A stretch of DNA of 6,797 nt from Acidobacteriaceae bacterium. GTDB lineage: Bacteria > Acidobacteriota > Terriglobia > Terriglobales > Acidobacteriaceae. Positions 1-5,384 of this stretch are shown here, one piece after another. The stretch is from contig JASHTU010000593.1 in the NCBI GenBank assembly GCA_030040395.1, positions 1 to 6,797 on the forward strand, given 5' to 3'. Both the position numbers and the translations under genes were made by a program. Each line of letters opens with the position of its first letter. The first letter of the stretch is position 1. The notes beneath the pieces are model-generated. The model had not been told where the DNA came from and did no database searches. It worked only from the letters and a program-made list of their open reading frames with translations.

Positions 1-3
1 TTG

Positions 4-49
4 ATAATAAAGGAGTTAGATCCTAAAATCGTCAATAATAAGGACTTAC
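4..49 (+). repeat. AT-rich imperfect direct repeat, two copies
   Basis: ATAATAAAGGAGTTAG (4-19) is followed 31 bases later by ATAATAAGGACTTAC (35-49). The copies differ by one missing A, an internal G/C change and a terminal G/C change. The block is markedly AT-rich and ends abruptly in GC-rich sequence. The repetition is visible directly; its role is unknown. Similar GGAGTTAG/GGACTTAC strings may recur between genes in Acidobacteriota, but that is recollection only. Confidence 0.5.
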
Positions 50-167
50 GGCCCATTTTGGGGCGTTTCGCTCCGCTTCCGGCACCCCCCAGGCAGAGGG
101 ATGGCTGCGAAGGGGCTGCGAGGCAGGGGCAAAAAAGCAGGCGGCCTGGGGATGGCGGCCATGCCGG

Positions 168-302
168 GTACTACAGTTGCGGTTTGTATCCTGAGCCAGA
201 AAAAGCCAAAAGGCCCGAGCCTGAAGGCCCGTCCATCCGCGCTTTTTCCGAGGGCTGAAGCCCTCGGCTCCCTCCGGATTCGCCGATTTACAACTGTGGT
301 AC
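168..302. repeat. Inverted-repeat-bounded element with internal hairpin
   Basis: GTACTACAGTTG at 168-179 and CAACTGTGGTAC at 291-302 are inverted copies matching at 11 of 12 positions, with weaker similarity continuing a few bases outward. They enclose about 110 bp containing a perfect hairpin at 248-267 (CCGAGGGC, loop TGAA, GCCCTCGG). No open frame inside looks real. Terminal inverted repeats with an inner palindrome fit a small non-autonomous element or an interspersed structured repeat. No target-site duplication is obvious, so mobility is unproven. Confidence 0.45.
248..267. repeat. Perfect 8-bp hairpin, REP-like palindrome
   Basis: CCGAGGGC and GCCCTCGG form eight consecutive pairs around a TGAA loop. 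On the plus strand a T run precedes the stem and no T run follows. Read on the minus strand the stem is followed by A residues. It is therefore not a standard intrinsic terminator in either direction, and a REP-like palindrome within the larger inverted-repeat element is more likely. Confidence 0.55.
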
Positions 303-483
303 TGGCCACCTTCCCGAGCAGGTTCAGTCTCCGAAAGGAATCACTCAGTTTTGATCCCTAAAACCATTCTAGCGATTTGGCGGAAATAACCGGCAAGGTT
401 GGGAAGAAAAATGATCTGTTTGGAATGAATGGGATGGGCTTGGGTGAGCGGCGTGGGGGGTTGACAAGCTGGTTGGCGGGGGT

Positions 484-534
484 TGGTCAGATTTGAGATC
501 GCATCCGGCAGTTGCGCCAAGATCTGGTCAGATT
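484..534. repeat. 10-bp direct repeat TGGTCAGATT, two copies
   Basis: TGGTCAGATT occurs at 484-493 and 525-534, a start-to-start distance of 41 bp, close to four helical turns. The second copy also lies in a small perfect dyad, ATCTG-GT-CAGAT (522-533). The spacing is compatible with a pair of protein-binding sites, but no promoter or gene start is evident beside them, so a regulatory role is speculative. Confidence 0.35.
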
Positions 535-578
535 CTTGCACTTCGAATCATGACGAGAACGAATTCAACCAATTTCCA

Positions 579-606
579 GGCCGCTCTTCACAAGTGAAAA
601 GCGGCT
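579..606 (-). terminator. Hairpin downstream of glnK, possible terminator
   Basis: A stem lies 60-90 bases past the glnK stop. CCGCT (581-585) pairs with AGCGG (600-604), extended outward by one G-C and one G-T pair; after one mismatch, TTCA (587-590) pairs with TGAA (595-598) around the loop CAAG. It is the strongest fold between glnK and the left repeats and sits where an operon terminator is expected. On the minus strand no T run follows, so it may act as a 3'-end stabiliser or in factor-dependent termination. Confidence 0.35.
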
Positions 607-646
607 CGCATACAAGGGGATTTCGAGGGCAAGGCCCTTGGCCAGG

Positions 647-667
647 AGCTAAAAGCTGAAAGCTGCT
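647..667. repeat. Heptamer tandem, three copies of AGCTRAA-like unit
   Basis: AGCTAAA (647-653), AGCTGAA (654-660) and AGCTGCT (661-667) are three head-to-tail seven-base units, ending one base before the glnK stop codon (669-671 on the plus strand). The third unit has decayed at its end. The array lies in the transcribed 3' untranslated part of the amt-glnK message. Short AGCT-based heptamer arrays between genes are something I associate with Acidobacteriota. Confidence 0.5.
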
Positions 668-668
668 T

Positions 669-1034
<366 letters not shown>

Positions 1035-1093
1035 TCAGGCCGGACTGCCGGTTGGCCCGGGGCCCGGAAATGGAAGTTTGGCGGCCGTACATC

Positions 1094-1122
1094 GGGGACT
1101 ATGGACCAGGAGACTAGTCCCC
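1094..1122 (-). promoter_or_regulatory. Perfect 8-bp stem spanning the amt stop codon
   Basis: GGGGACTA (1094-1101) and TAGTCCCC (1115-1122) are exact inverted copies around a 13-base loop. Read as amt mRNA, the 5' arm contains the last amt codons and the TAG stop (1116-1114), and the 3' arm lies in the amt-glnK spacer. No T run follows, so it is not a classical terminator. Possible roles are an RNA-processing or stability element, or a partial attenuator setting the Amt:GlnK ratio. The pairing is seen directly; the function is inference. Confidence 0.45.
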
Positions 1123-2508
1123 CAGTTCGTACCCTTCTTCGCCGTGCTGCGACAGATCCAGACCCGCCATCTCCTGATCCGTCGTCACCCGCAGACCCAC
1201 GGTTTTGTCCACCACGAAAAGCAGAATGAGGGTGCCGACAATGGAAATGCCCCAGGCTACGCCCACCCCTGCGAGCTGATGCAAGACCTGCGCCCAATGA
1301 CCATCCACGCCGCCGGTGGGCACACCCGCGCCATAGGCGGGATTGATCAGGTAGGTGGCGAAGACTCCGGTGAGAATTGCGCCCAGCGTGCCGCCTGCTC
1401 CGTGAACGCCGAAAGCGTCGAGGGAATCGTCGTAGCCAAAAAGGGCCTTCACCTCGAAGACCATGAATGAGCAGAAGAATCCAGCGGCCAAGCCGATCAG
1501 TAGCGCCGGAAACGGCTCGACGAAGCCCGATGCGGGCGTAATCGCCACCAGCCCGGCCACCGCGCCGGAGATAGCGCCGAGGGCTGTGGGCTTGCCATTG
1601 TGGAACCATTCGAAAATTGTCCAGCCCAGCGCCGCCGCCGCGGTAGCAAAGTGCGTATTAACAAAGGCGCTGGTGGCCAGCGAGCTGGCGGCCAGCGCGC
1701 TGCCCGCGTTAAACCCGAACCAGCCCACCCACAGCAGACACGCGCCCGTAAAGCTCAGCACCATGGAGTGCGGCGGCATCGCTGTCTGGGGATAGCCGAC
1801 GCGTTTGCCCAGGTAAAGCGCCGCCACCAGCGCCGACACCCCGCTGGTGACGTGAACCACGGTGCCCCCGGCGAAATCAAGGCTGGGGATCATGTTGCCG
1901 CCAGAGTTCAGCAGTCCGCCTAACCCCCACACCATGTGCGCCATTGGGCAGTACACGCACAGCGACCAGAGGGAGAGAAATACCGCCATGCCACTGAACT
2001 TCATCCTCTCAGCAAATGCGCCGGTGATGAGCGCCGGGGTGATGATGGCGAACATGAGCTGGTAGATCATGTAGGTTTGCTCGGGAATGGTGGGGGCGTA
2101 TGGGTCGCTCGCGGGAGAAAGGCCAACTCCTCGCAAGAAGAGGTGCTCCAGGCCGCCGATGAAAAAGTTTCCGTGCCCGAAGGCGAGCGAATAGCCCACA
2201 ATGGCCCAGAGAATCGACACCATCCCCATCATGGCGAAGCTCTGCATCATGGTGCCCAGGACGTTTTTCTTGCGCACCAGCCCGCCGTAGAAGAGTGCCA
2301 GGCCGGGGCCGGTCATGAGCAGCACCAGCGCCGCTGAAGTCAGCATCCAGGCATTGTCGCCCGCCGATTGGGCGTTCTCCACGGCTTTTTGCAGCGCAGC
2401 AATTTGCGCCTGCGTGGCCGGGGCGGATGCGGGGGCCTGGCTCAGGGCCAGGGCGGGAACTGCGATCAGTCCAAGGGCGAGCAACCACTGGATACAGCGA
2501 CGGTGCAT
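1114..2508 (-). CDS. amt: Ammonium transporter, Amt/Mep/Rh family
   Basis: An inner-membrane trimeric channel that takes up ammonium. The 464-residue product starts with a signal peptide (about residues 1-24, cleavage near ALS-QA), then an Ala/Gln-rich exported stretch, then the conserved core beginning DNAWMLTSAALVLLMTGPGL with about 11 membrane helices. Key residues are present: the family signature DFAGGTVVH at 211-219 with the structural Asp (D211) and first pore His (H219), the second pore His in DAFGVHG (H369), CPMAHMVWG with the recruitment Trp (W194), and GWFGFNAGS with a gate Phe. The cytosolic tail GLRVTTDQEMAGLDLSQHGEEGYE, used for PII docking, is intact. ATG at 2508 is preferred over an upstream in-frame GTG (2529): it has GGAG nine bases upstream and begins directly with the signal peptide. 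It is the first gene of an operon with glnK. Confidence 0.96.
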   Translation of the reverse strand: MHRRCIQWLLALGLIAVPALALSQAPASAPATQAQIAALQKAVENAQSAGDNAWMLTSAALVLLMTGPGLALFYGGLVRKKNVLGTMMQSFAMMGMVSILWAIVGYSLAFGHGNFFIGGLEHLFLRGVGLSPASDPYAPTIPEQTYMIYQLMFAIITPALITGAFAERMKFSGMAVFLSLWSLCVYCPMAHMVWGLGGLLNSGGNMIPSLDFAGGTVVHVTSGVSALVAALYLGKRVGYPQTAMPPHSMVLSFTGACLLWVGWFGFNAGSALAASSLATSAFVNTHFATAAAALGWTIFEWFHNGKPTALGAISGAVAGLVAITPASGFVEPFPALLIGLAAGFFCSFMVFEVKALFGYDDSLDAFGVHGAGGTLGAILTGVFATYLINPAYGAGVPTGGVDGHWAQVLHQLAGVGVAWGISIVGTLILLFVVDKTVGLRVTTDQEMAGLDLSQHGEEGYELGD

Positions 2509-2517
2509 GTATTTGCG

Positions 2518-2521
2518 CTCC
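2518..2521 (-). promoter_or_regulatory. Shine-Dalgarno deciding the amt start
   Basis: GGAG on the minus strand lies nine bases before ATG at 2508. The alternative GTG at 2529 would place this motif inside the coding sequence and has no equally well-spaced motif of its own, which favours the ATG. Confidence 0.55.
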
Positions 2522-2613
2522 GAATACACCTCACGCGCGCGCGGAGGACAGGCTGTTAAGAAATTTCTGAAAAGCTGCTGACTAGATCAAAAAGCGGCGA
2601 AAGGTTGACGGAG

Positions 2614-2629
2614 AGCAGGCGCGCCGCCA
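2614..2629 (-). promoter_or_regulatory. Candidate sigma-54 (-24/-12) promoter for amt-glnK
   Basis: On the minus strand TGGCGGCGCGCCTGCT shows the invariant GG and GC of sigma-54 promoters at the required 10-base separation, with TGGC matching the -24 element and TGC the -12 element. It matches about 8 of the 12 defined consensus positions. Transcription would begin near 2603, giving a leader of about 95 bases. amt-glnK operons are commonly under nitrogen control through sigma-54 and NtrC in proteobacteria. The local DNA is GC-rich, so chance is a real alternative, and no NtrC sites were recognised. Confidence 0.22.
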
Positions 2630-2877
2630 TCGCTCAAACAACTCGCGGCCCAACCGGGCGGCTGCCTGTGGAAGAAAAGAAACAAGTACTCTTGAGTGTC
2701 AATTTTCGTAAAGACTGGGGAATAAAGCAAATTTCTTTATACTTTCTTCATACGTTCCGGCCCGGCTCGGCGCCATATTTATCGAGTCGCAATCGGCCGC
2801 GCCGCCGGTTTTTGCTCACCTATGCTTCCGGCGGGTCGCGATGCGGCAGCGCTTCGCGGTGGTCGCGGGCGCCGCGC

Positions 2878-2980
2878 GGGGCAAGATTCTTCCCCCTCGC
2901 GGCCGCCTCCGAGCCGCGGGAGGCAGGCCATTCGCCGCTTTCCGGCTGCGTCCTTTGCTCGCTTGCCAACCCCGGCGAGC
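2878..2980 (+). promoter_or_regulatory. GC-rich hairpin series in leader of secreted-protein gene
   Basis: Three separate stems follow each other upstream of the start at 3055. GGGG...CCCC at 2878-2895 has a bulged C and an inner AAG/CTT; GCCTCC/GGAGGC at 2905-2924 has an 8-base loop; GCTCGC/GCGAGC at 2957-2980 has a 12-base loop. None is followed by a T run. They could structure a long leader, but GC-rich DNA yields such stems often by chance. Confidence 0.25.
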
Positions 2981-3054
2981 GGGGCTAACTTGCTTAGAGC
3001 GAAAACTGGTGCGTCCACTGCGCCCACCGACTCGCCTATCCGACCGGGGAAAAT

Positions 3055-3831
3055 ATGAACGAGAGCGGAGCGTTGAGACTTTACCTCTTCCTGATGCTGG
3101 CCGGGGCTGCAGCCGTCCCGGCAATCGGCCAAAGCGCGTCTCCACCGTCGGCACAGTGCCAGCGATTGCAGTTTACGGGCGAAGTCAACGCAGAACACCA
3201 ATGGAGAGCCGGCTTCGGCGAGGGCTGGGTGTTTCGGGTGCTGCCCATTGTGAGCCACGCTAAGGTTGACATGAGCGGCTGGGACCTGGTCGTGGACCGC
3301 GTGCATCCAGCCGGCTATCCGGACGCCCTGTTGCTGGCCACGCCGCCTTATAACTCGATCAGCGAACGCGAGATCGGGACCACGTATGGCCTGCGCGCCC
3401 AGGACGCCATTGGTTGGAACCCGCGCAGGTTCCATTTCCTCATCCGGCCTGCGGCGCTGCGTGAGGGGCAGCGGGCGTTTCTTGAGCTGAATCGTGAAAG
3501 GCGGTTGCTCGGCGGCTCGGCGCCCGCCCCTAGCCAGGCGATGAAGCAGGCGACGGCGGAACTGGTGGCGCTGGAGCGCCACGCGGCGACAGGCGAGTTT
3601 CGCATTCTCGACGCGCTTATCTGGCCGGGAGCAGCCGATCCGGCGCCTTACGCGCAAAACTGGGCCCTCCAGTCAGAGAAGACGCCCCACACCGACGAAT
3701 CGATGATGGGTAACCCGCCAACGCCGCTCGGCGAGCTGGATTGGATGCGCTTCTCCATCACATTGTGGCTGCCCGTGGGCTGGAAAGCGCCCCGACGCGT
3801 GGCCGCTTCGCCAGCCTCCTGCGGGGAGTGA
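3055..3831 (+). CDS. Secreted protein of unknown function
   Basis: The 258-residue product starts at ATG with GGGGA four bases upstream. Residues 1-25 form a signal peptide (hydrophobic core LYLFLMLAGAAAVPAIG, likely cleaved before Q26), so the mature protein should be periplasmic or exported. No later membrane helix is apparent. The mature part is mainly beta-like, with recognisable blocks FGEGWVFRVLPI, GWDLVVDR, LATPPYN, GWNPRRFHFLIRP and, near the C-terminus, LDWMRFSITLWLP. The order of blocks (a GW-F-L opening, a TPP motif, an F-x-F before a helix-rich linker, and a closing WM[KR]F) resembles uncharacterised secreted proteins I recall from Acidobacteriota. That is memory, not a search. 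The mature protein has only two cysteines, C35 and one three residues from the end. It stands alone on the plus strand, with divergent amt upstream and a convergent transporter downstream. I assign no function. Confidence 0.8.
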   Translation: MNESGALRLYLFLMLAGAAAVPAIGQSASPPSAQCQRLQFTGEVNAEHQWRAGFGEGWVFRVLPIVSHAKVDMSGWDLVVDRVHPAGYPDALLLATPPYNSISEREIGTTYGLRAQDAIGWNPRRFHFLIRPAALREGQRAFLELNRERRLLGGSAPAPSQAMKQATAELVALERHAATGEFRILDALIWPGAADPAPYAQNWALQSEKTPHTDESMMGNPPTPLGELDWMRFSITLWLPVGWKAPRRVAASPASCGE

Positions 3832-3867
3832 AAAAATCAGCCAGCCGGAGGTCGGGCTCTGTCCGGC
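3831..3867 (-). terminator. Probable intrinsic terminator of the nupC unit
   Basis: On the minus strand, 75-110 bases past the transporter stop, GCCGGA (3867-3862) pairs with TCCGGC (3849-3844) around a 12-base loop. An alternative stem, AGCC/GGCT flanked by CAG/CTG, ends immediately before a run of six T (3836-3831). GC-rich stem plus T run fits an intrinsic terminator for the leftward transcript. The T run abuts the stop codon of the convergent secreted-protein gene (TGA, 3829-3831), whose own transcript gets no T run here. Confidence 0.5.
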
Positions 3868-3884
3868 ATAGGGTGTGGATGCCG
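3864..3884. repeat. Hairpin CGGCAT/ATGCCG between convergent genes
   Basis: CGGCAT (3864-3869) and ATGCCG (3879-3884) form six perfect pairs around a nine-base loop. The stem can extend as GTC/GAC if one C is bulged. It overlaps the 5' arm of the proposed terminator, so the two folds compete. It may help end transcripts arriving from either side. Confidence 0.35.
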
Positions 3885-3941
3885 ACCCCGCTCCACCTGA
3901 TCAAGGCGTTCCCGGTTCGAATCTCCCCCTTCGGGACACCG

Positions 3942-5195
3942 TCACCCCAGGAAAATTCCCGCAATTGCTGCCGAAATGAGATTGGCCATGGTGCCGGCGA
4001 GCATGGCGCGGACGCCCAGGCGCGCCAAGTCGTTGCGGCGCTCGGGAACCAATGCGCCAATGCCGCCGATTTGCATACCGATGGAGCCGAGGTTGGCGAA
4101 ACCGCACAGCGCGAACGTGGCGATGGTGAAGGAGCGCGGGGTGAGGGCCGCTCTTTGCGCGCCCAACGCGATATACGCGACGACTTCATTGAGGGCCATG
4201 CGCGTGCCCAGCAGGTTGCCGATGGCCTGGCAGTCGCGCCAGGGTACGCCGATGAGCCACGCCACCGGCGCGCCCGCGTAGCCGAGGATCTGGCCGAGGC
4301 TGCTGGGGAACCAGGCCACGCCCCCGTGAATCCATCCCAGCAAGCCGTCAAGCAGCGCCACCAGGGCGAGAAAGCTGATGAGCATAATGGCGACGTTGAA
4401 GGCCAGCTTGCCGCCGTCGAGGGTGCCTCGGGCGATGGCGCCGACAAAGTTCTCATCCTGGTGCATTTCGTCCTTGGGGATGATGACCTGGCCTTCGGTA
4501 TCGGGGATTTCAGTTTCAGGGACGAGCATCTTGGCGATAAGGATGGTGCCCGGCGAGGTCATGATGACGGCGGAGAGCAGGTGACGCGCGGCAACCCCCT
4601 GCGCGATGTACATGGCCATGATGCCGCCGGAAACATGGGCCATGCCGCTAGTCATGATGGTCATCAATTCACTGCGCGTGGCCCGGGAGAGGAACGGACG
4701 GATGGTGAGCGGGGCTTCAGTTTGGCCCATGAAGATGGAGGCGGCCACATTCATACTTTCGGCGCCGGAGATGCGCATGGTCTTGAGCATCACCCAGGCC
4801 ATGCCGCGAATGATGATCTGCATCAGGCCGATGTGGTAGAGCACGGCGAAGAAGGCGGAGATGAAGATGATGGTGGGCAACACCTGGAAAGCGAAGATGG
4901 CGCCGGCATTCGGGGGTAGCAACTTGCCGAAAAAGCCGGAGTTGGGCAGGCCGAGCTGGCCGAAGAGCACTTGGGTGCCTGCGAAGGTGGCGGCGAGCAT
5001 GTTGTTGACCACGTCGCCGGCCCAGGTCATGACCCGCTGCCCGAAGCTGAAGCGCAGCACCAGAAAGGCGAAAAAGAACTGCAGGCCAAGGCCCCAGGCC
5101 ACGGTGCGCCAGCGGATGCGTTTGCGGTCCGTGGAGCCGAGCCAAGCCACCAGCAGTACCGCCAAAATCCCCAAAATCCCCGTATATCGACTCAA
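3942..5195 (-). CDS. nupC: Concentrative nucleoside transporter, CNT/NupC family
   Basis: An inner-membrane nucleoside:cation symporter. The 417-residue product has the expected length and hydrophobicity. Substrate-site motifs are intact: GQTEAPL with Q158-T159-E160, the family motif at 330-341 with N336-E337, and CGFANLGSIG with N368 and S371, matching the base- and ribose-contacting residues known from the Vibrio CNT structure. The family motif is usually G-x-K-x3-NEFVA; here it has Arg332 for Lys and Val338 for Phe. No ATG is available at the N-terminus. TTG at 5195 is chosen because GAGGAGG lies seven bases upstream and the next residues (SRYTGILGILAVLLVAWLG) enter the first membrane helix. 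The phosphorylase gene lies 189 bp upstream on the same strand, suggesting joint nucleoside salvage. The exact substrate range cannot be read, so the symbol is by family. Confidence 0.93.
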   Translation of the reverse strand: MSRYTGILGILAVLLVAWLGSTDRKRIRWRTVAWGLGLQFFFAFLVLRFSFGQRVMTWAGDVVNNMLAATFAGTQVLFGQLGLPNSGFFGKLLPPNAGAIFAFQVLPTIIFISAFFAVLYHIGLMQIIIRGMAWVMLKTMRISGAESMNVAASIFMGQTEAPLTIRPFLSRATRSELMTIMTSGMAHVSGGIMAMYIAQGVAARHLLSAVIMTSPGTILIAKMLVPETEIPDTEGQVIIPKDEMHQDENFVGAIARGTLDGGKLAFNVAIMLISFLALVALLDGLLGWIHGGVAWFPSSLGQILGYAGAPVAWLIGVPWRDCQAIGNLLGTRMALNEVVAYIALGAQRAALTPRSFTIATFALCGFANLGSIGMQIGGIGALVPERRNDLARLGVRAMLAGTMANLISAAIAGIFLG

Positions 5196-5202
5196 TGCGG
5201 AG

Positions 5203-5209
5203 CCTCCTC
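5203..5209 (-). promoter_or_regulatory. Strong Shine-Dalgarno deciding the TTG start of nupC
   Basis: GAGGAGG on the minus strand stands seven bases before TTG at 5195. Near-perfect complementarity to the 16S 3' end at ideal spacing compensates for the weak start codon and fixes this start. Confidence 0.8.
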
Positions 5210-5227
5210 GAAAAACGTGGCCAGTTG

Positions 5228-5248
5228 TCGGTGATCAGTGGTCAGTGT
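5228..5248. repeat. Heptamer tandem, three copies of TCAGTGG-like unit
   Basis: TCGGTGA (5228-5234), TCAGTGG (5235-5241) and TCAGTGT (5242-5248) are three head-to-tail seven-base units in the spacer between the phosphorylase and transporter genes, about 20 bases upstream of the transporter's Shine-Dalgarno. TCAGTGG arrays of varying copy number are something I associate with intergenic DNA of Acidobacteriota. It most likely arose by slippage. Confidence 0.5.
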
Positions 5249-5384
5249 ACCCCGCCGAGGGCGCGCGGTGCAGGAATTGCATTCGGGCTCGCGACGCGCT
5301 GGAAGAAGGTGGGCTCCCGTCTCTGCCGGGGCTTAAGCAAGCTGAATCGGGCCCCCACCCGCGATTGATATTCACGGCTGTTCT

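Larger units (their letters stand above)
1..668. other. Non-coding region with repeats, no convincing gene
   Basis: Short open frames exist on both strands here. None combines a good start, a ribosome binding site and protein-like composition; the best candidate, on the minus strand at 341-541, would start with GTG and has no Shine-Dalgarno. The stretch instead holds several repeat structures annotated separately: an AT-rich direct repeat at the left edge, an inverted-repeat pair around a 20-bp hairpin, a 10-bp direct repeat, a hairpin and a heptamer tandem. An intergenic accumulation of mobile or degraded repeats is the simplest reading. A gene left of base 1 could have its 3' flank here. 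Confidence 0.6.
2509..3054. other. Divergent intergenic region, amt versus secreted-protein gene
   Basis: These 546 bp separate the divergent starts of amt (minus) and the secreted-protein gene (plus). A 127-codon plus-strand frame at 2605-2988 lacks a Shine-Dalgarno and has Arg/Ser/Pro-rich out-of-frame composition, so it is not called. The middle (about 2670-2760) is AT-rich and is the likely promoter zone. TGTCAA at 2697-2702 is a perfect -35 box on the minus strand with only a weak -10 after it. TATACT at 2738-2743 resembles a plus-strand -10 with a poor -35. From 2870 to 2985 the DNA is very GC-rich and can form several consecutive hairpins. Confidence 0.55.
5196..5384. other. Spacer between phosphorylase and transporter genes
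   Basis: This 189-bp gap contains the transporter's Shine-Dalgarno and a TCAGTGG heptamer tandem. I find no convincing -35/-10 pair on the minus strand and no stem with a T run, so the two genes may be read from a promoter upstream of the window. Confidence 0.45.

Noticed and set aside
248..267. Intrinsic terminator
   Set aside because: The stem is strong, but the T run precedes it on the plus strand and becomes an A run after it on the minus strand, so neither direction gives a stem followed by T.
341..541. 66-codon minus-strand frame starting with GTG
   Set aside because: It looks slightly protein-like at the N-terminus but has no ribosome binding site, no motif, and overlaps the direct-repeat region. 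Not supported.
2605..2988. 127-codon plus-strand frame in the divergent intergenic region
   Set aside because: It has no Shine-Dalgarno, is Arg/Ser/Pro-rich, and spans the AT-rich promoter-like stretch and the GC hairpins. It does not look like a protein.
2779..3657. 292-codon minus-strand open frame
   Set aside because: It is antisense to the secreted-protein gene, which has a signal peptide and good start. The frame is Arg/His/Gln-rich and reads like a complement shadow.
3845..3938. Functional tRNA gene
   Set aside because: The T-loop and a pseudo acceptor stem are present, but three of five T-stem pairs fail and no anticodon loop with U33 is found. Kept only as a possible relic.
3741..4919. 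392-codon plus-strand open frame
   Set aside because: It lies antisense to the clearly real CNT transporter, has Gly/Asp/Glu/His-rich low-complexity composition and no family motif. It is a GC-bias shadow.
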